A stretch of DNA of 64,000 bases from Halichondria panicea (taxonomy: Eukaryota > Porifera > Demospongiae > Suberitida > Halichondriidae), in the NCBI RefSeq assembly GCF_963675165.1, contig NC_087389.1:4090830-4154829 (forward strand), written 5' to 3'. The notes below the pieces were generated by a model. That model did no database searches. It was not told the DNA's origin and saw nothing but the letters and a program-made list of their open reading frames with translations. Shown here piece after piece: positions 33,001-46,573 of the stretch. The stretch's first letter is position 1. Each line of letters starts with the position of its first letter. The position numbers and the translations under genes were made by a program.

Positions 33001-36000
33001 CTAACGATTGAACAGGTGAGGGAGAGTCATATTTTAGAGAGGGCAGCTTAAAGGTAGCAATTCCTTTTCAAATTAATAATCAAACACCTGATTATATTAT
33101 TTATTTTTGTCAAAGCAAGCAATTGCCAATCACAATTCCGGAATATGTTTTTTATCCATGCAGTGACGCTCATGATTTCTTTTGCTTTTCTGTATTCTCC
33201 AGATACTACCATATGTGAATGGGTTCAACCATATCCAAAAGATAGCTATGGAGTCTGACGTTAACATTGACATTGTCATGATATGTGTGCAGCATCTTAT
33301 GTAAGTTATAATGTTCAAAATGTTGCGTGTACATTAAAATAGTTAATTCACCGTAAATGGACTTATAATAATCACTCTGTCGTGTTTTTGTCTTTTGCAG
33401 TGTGTACAAATTTGTCAAGTTAATCAGCATTTTTCAGGTTGGCTCAATTTCTAATACGTGCATGCATGTATATACACACATAGTTTTTGTTCTACTCCGT
33501 AATCGTATTATATGCTGTATTATGCGCTTGAATCATACCTATATACTGACTATCTCTCTTACTGTCTACTTCTTTGCAGTACTCAAATATGTACGTGTGT
33601 CTGCCCAAGGTAAAGACACTACTCACTAATACTAACCTGCAGAGTGAGTGCCTTGACTATGTGGCCATGGAAGGTTAGTACCAACAACTGCTGTATAGTG
33701 CCACATTTTCAAGGTGCATGCATAATACGGTTATTTGAATGTGTCTGTCCTCCTCTGAGGTTAGACACGTGTCATAACCGCAGTGGACCGAGGCTTGTGG
33801 GATGTAATCATTATCAATAAAATTGCCCGACTGCATTGGGATTCCCACGCGTCAGTGCACTCCAGTTTGTTTTATAAAAGCAATGCAAGCTAATAGGGTG
33901 GTATAGGTGGTGCTTCATAGGTTGAATCGGTCTGCATCCTGGGTATCAATATCATTAACCACATCCTGGGTTCATGATATTCATTATTACCCAGGCATGT
34001 ACTGTATTTACAACAATAGTACAATCCTTTAATATCATGCACAATGAGCAATAACTCGCTGCACATGCGCACACTGAATACGATTGTTTTCTTGTACATT
34101 GTATTATAGCTTATGCAACGGCACAATACGTACCCTTAAGTTGATCAATGCGTTCAACACATTATCTGTATCACCATCCACACCCTCACACAGGCTCCAC
34201 CCCCAAAGCATCTGATGTGTTCAGACTGTTTTGTAGTTTGGAGGCGGGGCTCACAGTTCGCGACCTTTGTAACAGAAACGATCTCAGTGCAATGGGAATC
34301 AATGAAAGGTGCATTATTGCACTCAGCGATTTACTTATTGGTATTTACTGCGCATTGTCAGCATTTTTACGTAATGGAGTTATTTATTGAGTCGCCTACC
34401 TCATGATTCGATCATGTACTCATGTACGGTTTGACAAAGTTAACGTATATATATATACATGACTGTAGATATTGCCTGAGCAGGAATAGGATGACTGTGT
34501 TGTACCCCAAGTGATAGACTATAATAAACAATTTTGCATTCATCTGCTTGGCTTCATCAAAGCATACTGTTTAACCACCCCCGGCCCCCCATCTCACTCC
34601 AGGATGCTGGTTCAGTTCGGTCTGATGAGAGATTTGATTCGTCGACTACAGAAGTACCCGGTGCTCGGTCCCACGGTGGACATTGAGGAGGCCCCTCCCC
34701 TTCCAGAGCTACAACCACTCACAGAGTACGTCCACTTGATCCTATACTTTTTGAATATGGGGTGTCCCAGAGCATTGTCATCGGGGTGTAATTGGAAATA
34801 CAATATCTGCATTCACATACATGTAATGTGTGTACGATAAGTGTTTGAATTGGTTATTAATTTTAATGGTGTCTGTGACAGGTTTGCTAATCTGATTGCA
34901 TGCCTGTTTGAGAGTTAACCAGAGTTTCATTAACAGTGTCCTAAGAAGAAAGACATTAATCTATAGACTCAGTGTACATCCCCTCTTTTGTAGGTAATCT
35001 TCCTTTGTCATTGTGTCATGGTGTGTGACTGTCACATTTTCTTGCAGTGCTTCTGTACATTTACAATCAGCTGTTAATGTTCTACTACTTCTCAATAATA
35101 AATTTTTTTGTCGTTCAAAATGTAGACCATTTCCACATTCGATTTGGTGCTGTAATTAGAACAACGTTTCTTTTGTTGGCTTTACCTATGCATGATTTAA
35201 TAAACTTGAGTTGTCAGTTCTTTAACAATTACCCTGGCTATAAGATTTATAATTATAGAACGGGTTTTTGAAAGTCAATTAACATTCTCATGGATTACAT
35301 TTCGATCACGATAATCTGTCTGTGTTAAATCTAGCCACGGAAATAGCCAATTCAGAGGAGGCGGGACGTGTGTCATCAGTCACATGGCAATGGAATGTGT
35401 GGCATATAATGTTTATGTTAGGCTCTTGACCTTTAACCTTTCCTTACATTTCAGTGTAGCTAAGGTGCCTGTGGTAGATCTACTGTTGTGCTCTCTAGCA
35501 AGCTCACATCACCTTCTAGTAATCTCGAATATTGTAAACTGTTATGGAAGACGGTAGGTAACCAACCTGAGTTAACCTCCCTAGACTGCTCTCCGTAGTA
35601 GCTTATATACAGTAAAAACCACTAGGTTTGATGGTGAATTTCAAGCTATTGAGCCGGGATCCCACTGGGATCGCTGGTCCACAAGTTAGTACTATCCTTT
35701 CACTACGTGATAGCTAAATTTTAGAGAAAATTTACCGTGGGATCGCTACTGTTTTGGCTGCTTGAAGATTTTCACTTTTCATGCACAAATCCTTGGATTG
35801 TTAATTATTGAAGCACACGTGATGCGTGTCCTACCTCCTCTGTAGCCAATTTGTGCTGTAAGCTATAGCCTTAACACCGTACGTTCTTGACTGTTGGGGG
35901 CATCCATTTAAAATTTTTGAAGCCCACAAATTAGCTGTAGGGGAAAACTTTTACTCGATCATGCACCCATCCCAACTGACAGATACTTGGATGGTTCCCA

Positions 36001-36208
36001 CTGTTTTGATGAGATCTGCTGTGATTGTGGTACGTCAAACAATCATGTGTATATATATATATACGTACATTCTCTATGTGAGCGCTTTTAGTAGCGTTTT
36101 TTATAATTATAGTGCTCAATTATGTCCATCTGTTGTGTAGGTATTTCCGGACAAGACCTAGAAAACATTTTAGACTCGTCATCAAATGTACTCATTTGCT
36201 GGAAGTGA
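30064..36208 (+). CDS. NPRL2: GATOR1 subunit NPRL2 (12 exons, 390 aa)
   Basis: Exons: 30064-30141, 30728-30819, 31014-31182, 32203-32317, 32879-33015, 33203-33300, 33401-33437, 33580-33673, 34194-34308, 34603-34725, 35983-36029, 36141-36208. Phases agree, and the length is close to human (380 aa). NPRL2 with NPRL3 and DEPDC5 forms GATOR1, the Rag GTPase-activating complex that restrains TORC1 at the lysosome when amino acids are low. Matches run the full length: [88 protein letters not shown], and the terminal ICWK. It is a longin plus DENN-type fold. Introns hold dispersed repeats (for example about 31392-31470) and short GAGGAGG-type fragments near 33760 and 35355. Confidence 0.93.
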
Positions 36209-37692
36209 ATTAGGCACAAAATTGTTTGTTTTAATGTTTCAGTGTTTTTGTGCAGTAATTAAATAAAATTAAAAAATTTTAATTATGTTGTAATTGGGCT
36301 CGTAATTAGTGCGTTCATGTTGTTCATAGTTGTTCATAGTTCACTAGACTTTTTAAGTTGTATTTTCACAGGTATTAATTTTTATTTGCAAATGAGAGTA
36401 AAATCACAAACATTTGTATTCGCATATAATGGAAATGCAACTCACAATTACTATGAATAACACTGAACTTAATACCAGCAAAATGAGTCAAATAGCAAAA
36501 AATTTACCTGTAAAATATCTCACCTAATAGTATTTTGAGAGATAATAATAATAATCGTATTAGCGACTGGAAACTGGAGAGTGTAAAGCCCTGTATCACA
36601 TTCGGTTCAGTAATTGGATGTTGTCATTGACAAAGTGCAATTGTCTGTATTGTTTTTGAATAACGGCCGCTGTCGAAAATGTTAATAAAAACTGCAGAGA
36701 ACTTCATCATTCACGATTATTAGATCCCACTTGTGTGTGTTTAGCAGGGAATTATGAGCCATAATCTCATAGTTTCCCAGGGAATTATAAGCTTGAGGGT
36801 ATAAAGTACACGTATAATTTTTGAATGTACAGAAATGATAATAAAGCTGTAGCTGCATGATAATTAGCTATGGCTGTTCAGTTTTTTCACTACCAGTTTC
36901 TATAGCGTTTGCTGGGTTGATGGTAGGGTTCACCAGTATCTTTTCTTGTCCGCCAGTCTACGAGGAACACTAAGAGCCAATGATTTTAACTGTTCTGGGT
37001 CCATTGTCACAAGCATGAAAGCATATCTTCAACTAAGTAGCATTTGTCAACTTCGTCCTCCTGACTTCTGTTTCTAACAGCCATGTTTCAAAATAGGTAG
37101 ACTCCCGGGAACAATATAGTGCACTGTAGCATTGTTGCAAGCTGTTCCTTGCTAGCTAGCGTACAGATCAGAACAGTTTACTGAGAAGCTTGAGCTGGGG
37201 TGGGGCTTGAGTGCAGAGAAAAGAGGAGGCTGGGCTCAATTGTTGCAGAGTGCTTCCTGCACAAGGTGGCATACTTAGTCTATTGATTGTTAATCGTTTG
37301 TGATGCAGTATTTTTAGCTGCAGTTTTAGTAAAAAAATTTAGCCACGGCCGTTATTCGAACGTGCGGTCGTCAAGGCAGTAATTGTAATGACGACGTGCA
37401 ATTACTGATACGCGATTAATCACTGTACGAATCACAGTGAATAATAGGACAACATGCGATTAGGGATATTAATAGCACTCATAACAAGCACTGGCAATAT
37501 AGCATCTGGTTATGAATGTCAACATTTCCGTCATGAATATCGTTATCTTACAATCTGCACTCAGCTACGCCTCATGCAATTAAAGTGATAATAAATCAGA
37601 GGTTGCTCTTGTATTAAGGCCGCCCTCAAATAGTAGCCTCCCTACAGACCATCTTCAGTGGCTGCAGTGGCTTCTATAATAATAATAATTAT

Positions 37693-38031
37693 CAAGAGTA
37701 TAAAAAATGATAGAGAAGAGAGTATCGAACGTAGGCATACTGTACATCAGATGTATGCGGAGAGTAACGTGACTTCCTGTATCTGTCACAAGCTTGGAAT
37801 TTGCACACTGACCAATCCAAGCGTGGGTGATGTAATCTATCAACCCATCCAAGTGTGGGTGATGTAATCTACTTTCTTGATAGATTACACCACCCACACT
37901 TGGATTGGTCAGTGTGCAAATTCCAGCTTGTGACAGATACAGGAAGTCACGTTACTCTCCGCATACATCTGATGTACAGTATGCCTACGTTCGATACTCT
38001 CTCTCTCTATCATATACTCCATATACTCTTG
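37693..38031. mobile_element. Near-palindromic hairpin MITE, 339 bp
   Basis: Ends CAAGAGTATA and TATACTCTTG. Arms of about 150 bp are nearly perfect complements: left arm CGAACGTAGGCATACTGTAC and onward to TGGGTGATGTAATCTATC; right arm GATAGATTACACCACCCAC and onward to GTATGCCTACGTTCG. An inner duplication of the CCAAG(C/T)GTGGGTGATGTAATCTA segment lies between the arms. The arms are so alike that insertion must be recent or conversion active. Confidence 0.85.
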
Positions 38032-38315
38032 TTATTATGCAAGCGTAATTAATTTGGCGTTTTTTAATTGGCCAATTTTAAGCTCTGAAAATGTTATAGG
38101 ATATTAGCGACTTATTTTCTTAATTAAATGCCACGATTTCAAGGGATTGTATATACAGGTCTCGAATCAATCTGCTGTGCAATATGGTAACCATTCGTAT
38201 AATAGTTAGTATCACGTATTTCTATAGCACTATATATACGGTTTATAAGTTTTTCATAAGTTTTTTGCTGGCAGATATACAGATTTCATGGTGACACTTC
38301 ATAATTATAGAAGTA

Positions 38316-38736
38316 CAGTAGACTCTCGCTAATCTGGCCCTATGATCTATGGCTACCTCAATATACTGGTCATTTCGTTTGGCATGCACTGATTTCTAGC
38401 TAGATGTGTACTGCACAAAACTCACCCTGAAATGCGGCCACTCTGCTATTCCGTATACTGGTCAGTTCTGGCTGCCCCAAACCAGTTAGGCTTTTAATGT
38501 AATTTTTACACGTTTACTGATATGACACTTTGGGTGTAGTTTGTCGGATAAAATTGGTAAATAAACAGCATAATGATTTATTATCCCCAAGACAGAACTG
38601 CAAAATTAGTCATCATTATAATTTATTTGAGGTATAGGGTCACTTTTTAGCCGCGACTATTTTCTGAAATGCAGCCACCTCTCACTATTCTGCACTGTCC
38701 CAAGCGTAACCCGTCACCGGATTAACGAGAGTACTG
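38316..38736. mobile_element. pogo/Tigger-like MITE, 421 bp
   Basis: Ends CAGTAGACTCTCGCTAATC and CGGATTAACGAGAGTACTG, flanked by TA on both sides. This terminus (CAGTAGACTCTCG) is typical of pogo/Tigger-type Tc1-mariner non-autonomous elements. A sister copy is at 45875-46301. Confidence 0.8.
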
Positions 38737-40033
38737 TATAAGCTTATTTTACCACACGCAGCCTTGAGTACACATACAGCAAATTTTGCAAAGCAATCAA
38801 CCATCATAAAATTCACAAAATTAAAGGCCCTTGACCACAATCTACTACCGGGCCTAATAAATAAATTTTCATCAGCTTGGGCGTGGGAACGAGGCTAAAT
38901 TGCAACATGCCAGAATTGGCAAGCGAGAAACTATAGTGATAACCTTAACCTTACCTTGATCACTACTCGAGTTGAGAAGTAATTAACTGTAACAGTGACA
39001 CAAACTACGTGATCAAAATTTCGCATTACATAGTAATTAATTAATTGGGCGTGTTATCAGTGCATGACTTTTCTGTGTGCAGTGTCATGTATCAGGTATC
39101 TTGTTAATATGAATACCAACAAGTGGGGAACATTAATTTCATCACACATAATTATGAGTATGCACAGTATACAAAATTTAGTCCCCCGTAAGTACGTAAG
39201 TCCTCTGTAAGTATCATTACAAAGGATGACTCAAATTTCACCTAAGCTAGTTAGTCCATACTGATTGTCAACATTATATATATAGCTATAGCTATTTTGT
39301 TTACGAAGTAGATGTGAAGACATAGTTGCCTTGGCAGTTAGAGAGCTTTCCAGCTGCATGCGTGGCTGCTCTGGCTTCTGTGTCATGCTGCAGTTAGACA
39401 GCTGCATGTAGGATCACATGATATCGTGCAGCTGTCAACATGTTATCTGTTATCTGATTATAGAACAAGTTTTATTGTGTAAATTGTCGATTCGACATTC
39501 CCCTCTCTTTACAGATCTCTCTAGTTAGACCACATGATGGGAATATTGAAAATGCTGTATGTAACTGCGTCATGGTTGAGCCAGTGATACAAGGTTTCCC
39601 ATGTATACTGGCCTTGTCAGTACGCATGTGGCTTCAGAAATACAATGATTAATAGAGTGATCTCTATTAGCTTATACGTGTGGCCATCTGTTGTTTGCCT
39701 TAAGTACTATATAATGGTGTGATGAATTCTAGTAAGTCAATAATTACCATGCAAAATTAATGTCATTAGCTATAGATCTGTATATACTTGTTGAAAGTAA
39801 TCATCAACTTGTTTTCAGTGTTGTTCTTATGTTGCAGACCACACCAAATGATTGCATACTATAATAGTGACATAATAGAATAACAGTGATCAATGTCGAA
39901 GTTATGGTCTGGCTTCCCCTATATATGGAGACAAAGCCACACAAGATAGACTAAATATATGCAAGTTCAGCAGCTTGGTAGTATCTCTAGTACACGTACA
40001 GTTTTCCCTGCTGTTAAATTGTGTATAGTTACA

Positions 40034-43000
40034 ATGGACAGGAGACTGATGTTGTGTGTAGCTTTAGTCCTGCTAGTGCTGAAAGTTGTGGATACACCTG
40101 CACGCAGAACTGGCAGAAGCAGCAATAAATACACCGTCTGTTCTGATCAGTTCCGTCCACTTGAATCTGTGAAAAATGGTACAATGTGTGAGAACTGCGA
40201 TGATGCTGTACCAATCTCACTCTGTAATTGTTCAAATGTTTACACTGGATCTACATGGACTTGTACTTATGAAAACTTCTCTCGGATTATTCAAGAAGGT
40301 CATTGTAAACATACTAATGAATTAACAATACAAAAATCAACTGTTTTATCCCATGAGTTTGTTTTCCCAGTGAATGATAGCTATAAGCCTGAATGCTTAG
40401 GTAGTTTCATAAGCACAAATATGGCAATTTTCCTGCTCGCCATTGTTGGGCTGTTACTTGTTGCATTGTTTATTTTACTAGACGTTAGAATCTCTAATGG
40501 CAGACTAAATGGTCTCATCTTCTACGCTGCTACCATTCATTTGAATCAGGATGCGTTTTTCCCGCATGAAAAAAGAGGTTTGCTCTCTTTATTCTTGTCT
40601 TGGTTGAATCTAGATCTAGGTTTTAGTGTTTGTGCATTTGATGGAATGAGCTCTACAAACAAGCTATGGCTGCAATTTGTATTCCCTTTGTATATTATGC
40701 TGGTGGTGGTAGTTGTTTCATTTGCGTTTCAGTACTCGATTGTAATATTCAACTGGCAACTATCTGTGGCAGTTCTTCCCAATAGTGTCACTCTTTTTCT
40801 CCTTGCATACTTGAAAGTTCTTCGAGTATCCGTATTTGTCATTTCCTTCATCTTTGCACCAGGATCAGAAAAACTAGTACGGATCCATGACATCAATGTG
40901 GACTACTTTGCATTTGAGCACCGTATGATATTATTTGCCTCAGTATTTTTCTTATTAGTTATTGCGATTCCTTACACTTTCATTTTGATAACCTCTAGAT
41001 TTCTGTTTAAATTAGGTTTGTTTGATGAATCTAAATCAGGATTGATTTTAAATCTGATTCTTGATATGTACACTGGAAGGCTAAAGCCAAGCACGCAGTT
41101 TTGGTTTGGAATTATTTTACTTTTCTATTCTTTTCAGATTGCCATTTATGATTTCACTGGAGGTGATGTAATCCTTAATCTTGTTGTCGCCATACTACAG
41201 GCTTGTGTGCTTCTATTAATTAGCCTTCTATTGAATGGTGCGTATTTAAAAAATCTGACGAACAAAATGGAACAACTCTTTTTTCTAAACCTGATCGCAG
41301 TATCTGCACTAGCACTACTAATGCAGCATAAACAAAGTACTGTCTATGAATATTGCACATACATACTCATGTTTTATTCTGTGACCATCCTTTCTGTCAC
41401 TATTGCTGAGCGTTGGGTGACAAATTACTTTCCAAATTTTGTGCTGTCTCCAAATGAAGAACCTATTGCCCCTACAGAAGAGACTACCGACAATATTAAC
41501 AATCCCTCCATGCAGACAACTTGGCCAGATAGTATGCCAGATGAGACCTATGATAGCAAAATTGAACCTAGATCAGACTTTCGTGAACCCTTATTGGATG
41601 ACACTGTACTTACGACAAATTCCACCGTCTCCATTAATCATATTAACAATGTTCCTCGCAATAAAACTGTGACATCTTCCGAATTGGTTTTCAAAAGAGG
41701 AAAACTTTGTGGAGAAGCTGATCTCATTCTTAATCAAGATTTTATCCATCAGAGAACAGAGGAAGATGAATATGGTGTTAACACTTTATGTATTCAATAT
41801 AGCAGTACTACCCCACAAACTTACTCGAGGTCACCTAGTTCCTCAAACCAACCAGTGAACAGTGATGTGGACTCGACTGTACCGAAGATAATGCCAACCA
41901 TTGAAGGTGATCAGAGGTCAGTAATGAACACAGATAATGTAGAACGTAAGTCTAAGGAACCAATGTCACCGGACTCCTCTGTCCAGCCCTACTGCGCTGG
42001 CAAGGACGAAGCAACAAAGACCAAGCTGCGCATGCATTCCCGGTTGTCTTTTCCATACCATTCGTTACGCAAGTATCGAAAAAGATCTTATCAAAGGCTA
42101 TCCTACGGAAGTAATGGCAGGAAAAAATCTGTTAATCTCAATCCAGGTAAGTAATTGGCTCACTTAATTAATGGTATTGTATTCGTTTCTATATAGGGTC
42201 ACTGGTTTTGGCTAGTTGTATTCCATCATCTTTGCTGACGTCTACTGTGATGGAAGTGACCAACACTGGAAAGAAATTCTCTTACCAAGGCATCTTAGTC
42301 GATATTCCATCAGGTGCCATTAGTAAGGGCCTAAAAATTCAAATCGAAGTCGGAATTCTAGCACACGGCCCTTTTAACTATCCTAAACTCATGACCCGTG
42401 TTTCACCAGTTTTATGGTTTTGCTGCAGACAGTTTGTTTGTTTCAATAAAAGCGTGAAAATTGTTCTTCCCCACTGCCTTAAGAAAGTCACAACTGTTGG
42501 CAATAAGAGTCTGGGCTTGAGCTTTATGAAAGCAAATTATTTCTATGATCATGATTTAGCTGGTTCGTCGTCATTCAATTTCAGACCGCTCGACTATACA
42601 GAAAGCATACTAGATTTATCTGAGATGAAAGGAAGTTTGCAAACCACAGATCAAGGTTGTTTCTTTTGTTTAACGGCTAACCAATCGTCACCATTGCTCG
42701 TGAAGAAAACCGAATACTGCCTGACTAGAGTTTGCCCTAAGCAGTTGACTTCGAATTCTAAAGTATACTTTTGTGTGTCATACTTTCTAAAGTCCTGCTT
42801 GGAGGTTTGTAGTGCATGTGTGCGTGTGTGAGGTTTTGTGTGTGTGTGTAGCTATGGGTAAAACGCATAATATTTGTCTTGCTTGTGCTATAATTATAAT
42901 ATACCAAGAGCTCATATACACGATGTTTTCCAAATTTCAGGACATTGAAAAGCAGTTCCCTTCAAGAGACTTTGAGCGATTGCCAACTCCTTTTCAATTT

Positions 43001-44139
43001 GTTAACGAGCCTTCTGTTGACCCAAACGTCACGATACAAGTATCTTCAACCGAAAACTGTTTTGCAACTGTTGAGACCACAAGCGAGGTATTATATACAG
43101 TACATGTGCTTGTTTTTGTTGAATGATAACTTATAAGGCATTGTTTCTCCTTAATTGGAGGTTCCATTCTCAAGTATGTCCTCTCAAACTTAGTCTTAAA
43201 AACAGGCCCCTCTCCGAGACAAAAAGTCCATGCACTTTGCTAGTACAAAAACAAATCAAAATCTTTTCCTTTTCAGATAACAGCTCAGGAAGCTCATTTT
43301 TCCAACGATGATGACCCCTCACATCAGCTGAAAAAGGAATGCGGAGCATACCCGCCACGTTTCCAGCTGAGAGTTTGCGAATTACATCCTAAAGATGTAG
43401 GTGCTCCTGGACCAGCAACAGCCTGCGTATCTTTCCGAGGGATTGTGCCGCCTATTGATTCTACCTTGGTGTTACCACATAATACACAACAATGTGGGTG
43501 ACTGTGCACCTGAATATATATATATGGCTAGTTGATATTTACTTCTTTTGCAGGCCCTGTTTCTGTTAAAGCTCATGAAAGTATAAATTTTGCCTCAGGT
43601 AATACATTGCATCCACATGCAACCATAATTATGTATCTTTCACATACAACCATCAAAATTGTGTCATGCACGTAGGTACGAAGTATCGTGACTGGTTGGA
43701 AAGAAGCTCGGAGTATGTACCATCATCTATTCCAAGAAATTCTTACTATTACCAGCTATTGCAAGAGATACAAGAGTCAGAAGACCTGAAAGGTGAATTA
43801 TTTATTTTGTTTTTTCAAGCTGATTATATAACTGTAGGGCTTCACCACGATCCGTACTGGATGGATTTGGAAATGGTTATGCCTAAAGTTGCCACAAAAT
43901 GGAGAGAGATTGGGACACTTTTAATCAATGAAAACGCCCTGGCAATAATCGACGAAGACTATCGTCATGAGTCGTGTACGGAAAAGATAAGAAAAGTTCT
44001 GAAAGAATGGAGAGTTTGTGGCGATTTGCCTTATCACTGGTCATCTCTCATCAGAGTTCTTCAAACAGACATTGTTAGCGAGACTAATTTAGCACTTCAA
44101 CTGTCAAAAGTATATTGTATTGAACTTCCCTACCAGTAA
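40034..44139 (+). CDS. Multi-pass membrane protein with ZU5-like and Death domains (six exons, 1197 aa)
   Basis: Exons: 40034-42146, 42197-42804, 42941-43087, 43277-43493, 43554-43598, 43676-44139. Phases agree. A signal peptide (MDRRLMLCVALVLLVLKVV) is followed by a Cys-rich ectodomain (about residues 30-125). About eight hydrophobic spans (about 130-485) come next, starting MAIFLLAIVGLLLVALFILL and including the motif LSWLNLDLGFSVCAFDGM, which I associate with a multi-membrane family expanded in sponges and cnidarians. A Ser/Thr-rich cytoplasmic segment leads to a ZU5-like beta domain (about 720-860; YQGILVDIPSGAISKGLKI, HGPFNYPKLMTRVSPVLWFC). A Death-type helical domain closes the protein (about 1095-1190; KVATKWREIGTLLINENALA, CTEKIRKVLKEW). 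ZU5 plus Death recalls UNC5 and PIDD. A receptor or channel coupled to Death-domain signalling is inference. A start at 39959 is possible but would bury the signal peptide. Confidence 0.75.
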
Positions 44140-44247
44140 CACCTTTAATTTTAATTTTTATATATTGAAAACCATTAGTTTTGTTGTGAGTACTGTAGCA
44201 TCTTACATATACCGCGGCTTCCAGCTGAATCCAATCATGTGTGGGTG

Positions 44248-45291
44248 TAGCCTTGATCCCAGGCCGAGTTTTCGCTTTTATAACGGTTAGGCAAACAACT
44301 AGGCAGTTGTCTGCGCATGCGTCAGTCATTTGTCAGATTCTGACAAATGGATATTCTCGTTCACTTTTGTGACATCTATATTCATGTACTAGAAGTCAGT
44401 TCCCGTTTTATCATTATTGGAATGGTTCCTAGCTGAAGCTTCTCTCTTCTCTGAAGCTTAGAAAACATTATTCTGAAGACTAAACAACAAGGGAAGAGGT
44501 ATAAAGCTTTGTTAAGGTCAGATATTTTGGTGTGGGCCCTATGCTATCAAGTTTTGTTCATGTTTGGTATTAAAGATCTAGGTAGACTATAGTATCATCA
44601 TTAATATGGTGGATCAAGTAAAGAGTGTGAGCTAGAGAACTTGGTGCTGCCATCATCAGCTCGTCGACAATGACACTATAACCTGTTTAATACGAGAAAT
44701 TTAATATGTATAGATCTACACATATTTTGAATGTCTACTTCTCTGTACAGGAGCAATGGCTACTATCCAGCTATCCCAACATTGTTCCTCTTGGCTAACT
44801 AACGGACGAGACTGGACAGTTTGAGGTAAGGGTTTAACCGTGTTTGGTTTCTTTAATATTGTCCTATACTTACAGGACTGGAGTATGACCTGCTCGTTCG
44901 AGCGTTGCTGGGTAGCTCAGAGGCATCAAGAGAATCTACGTTTTCTCAAGCAAAGTTTAACTGAGTTACGAGTTGGGGCCTAGAATCAGAGAAGTCCAGC
45001 AGCCTGCTAAATCATTGAAACGTCACATCTTGAAGTTGCCCTGGGTCACTGTAATCGTGCTGCAGCATAACTGGTAACTCCCCAGGCCCTTGTGAAGCAG
45101 CTCCCTATGTGCATCTTTTGTGTACTCCCTCTGTGCATTTTCTGTGTACAAATTTCGATTATTGATTTATTAAATATTTTTGCCGACCACAAATACGATG
45201 AAAATTTGACGCATGCGCAGACAACTAGTACCAGGCCTAGTTGTTCGCCAAACCTTTATAAAAGCGAAAACTCGGCCTGGGATAGAGGCTA
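44248..45291. mobile_element. Mutator-like non-autonomous element, 1,044 bp, 9-bp target duplication
   Basis: Inverted ends: TAGCCTTGATCCCAGGCCGA followed by GTTTTCGCTTTTATAA on the left, and TTATAAAAGCGAAAACTCGG followed by CCTGGGATAGAGGCTA on the right. Homology extends about 80 bp inward to GCGCATGCGTC. The 9-bp direct repeat GTGTGGGTG flanks it at 44239-44247 and 45292-45300. No transposase frame is visible inside. Fragments of the same end occur near 560 and 57825. Confidence 0.8.
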
Positions 45292-45874
45292 GTGTGGGTG
45301 TTGATTCATTAGAGGTGGAGCTCGTTTAAAGTTGCTACCCGAAACAGGAACTAGCACCTTTTGCAGGAGAAGGTAATAACAAAGAGATACAGTACACTGA
45401 GACTTGAAGACCTGCGCTGCAGCAAATCCACACAAGGTTCACATAATATATTATTGCTTTCAGGATTCAGGATTAGATTGAGCTTGATGAGGCACTATAT
45501 ATATACAGTAAAGACATAACATAATTAACATTACCACATTAATTTTTACTCTCTTCAGGAGTGTTGTCAAGGGGAAGAAATTATTTGAGAGGTGAGCCGC
45601 CATTATGCACGGTTTGTTATCGATGTTGCAATTGGTTAAGCCGTTTTGCATAGGAAAGTATAATGTAAATTTTAGCACCATCCTTTTATAGGGATGATTG
45701 TACTACTTGCACTGAGTGTTGTGTGGTGCTATGTGATACTGCTCCATTGCATGCTCTATATATGCCATGTGATTAATACAGTGTCATTCGTGTTCATAGG
45801 GCGATTAATAATATTATGGGATACACTGCTTCTTGAGTTAACAATGGCATTGCAATAGTACTAGCATAAGTATA

Positions 45875-46301
45875 CAGTAGACTCTCGCTATTCCGGCTCT
45901 CTGAAGTATGGCCACCTCGATATACCGGCCATTTGGCTTGGCACAGAATGCTAGCTATATGTTTACTGCACAAACTCACCCTGAAGTACGGCCACTCACT
46001 ATTCCGTTTACCGGCCAGTGCTGGCTGTCCCAAACAAGGTTTCAATGTAATTTTATACGTATATTACGGCCGGATATGACGTTTTGGGTGTGGTTTAGCA
46101 AATAAAATTGGATTACACTTAAATAGAGAACAGAATGATTCATTATCCTACATTATCCTCGAGACAAGAACCGCAAAAGTAGTCATTAGATTCAAGGTAA
46201 GGTCGTTTTTAAGCCGCGGCTATTTCCTGAGCTGCAGCCACCTCGCTATTCCAGCCAAGCTGCATGGTCCCAAGGGTGACCGGATTAACGAGAGTCTACT
46301 G
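45875..46301. mobile_element. pogo/Tigger-like MITE, 427 bp
   Basis: Ends CAGTAGACTCTCGCTATTCC and CGGATTAACGAGAGTCTACTG with flanking TA. It aligns along most of its length with 38316-38736 (for example GGCCACCTCGATATACCGGCC and the TTGGGTGTGG segment). Confidence 0.85.
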
Positions 46302-46573
46302 TATACTATATTTTGCGGCTGAATAACTTTGCAACTGAGCCAAATCAGCAGAAAATTTGACCGTTTTTGCAGATCTAACTATATATATTGCGTCTTAGGC
46401 ATTGTGTGTCATTCCAGTATACCAGTTAGGTTTGTGCGATTTGCAAAGTGATCAACACTCACAAAATTTGCATGATGCTCGCTAGTAATTATTATATGGT
46501 ATAATTATAGCACTGTCCTATTATATAAGCTCAAGTACTGTTAGGTATACAGGCACATGTATATAGCTTATAT

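Larger units (their letters stand above)
36209..40033. other. Intergenic, repeat-bearing
   Basis: No convincing gene. It contains a repeat at about 37271-37480 that shares TGATTGTTAATCGTTTGTGA and then TGCAG with the FBXO3 exon 2 acceptor, a long hairpin element (37693-38031) and a pogo/Tigger-like MITE (38316-38736). The last few hundred bases should hold the promoter of the membrane ZU5-Death gene. Confidence 0.5.

Noticed and set aside
44248-45291. Transposase gene inside the 1-kb Mutator-like element
   Set aside because: Only frames shorter than about 70 codons without recognisable motifs are present, so the element is non-autonomous.
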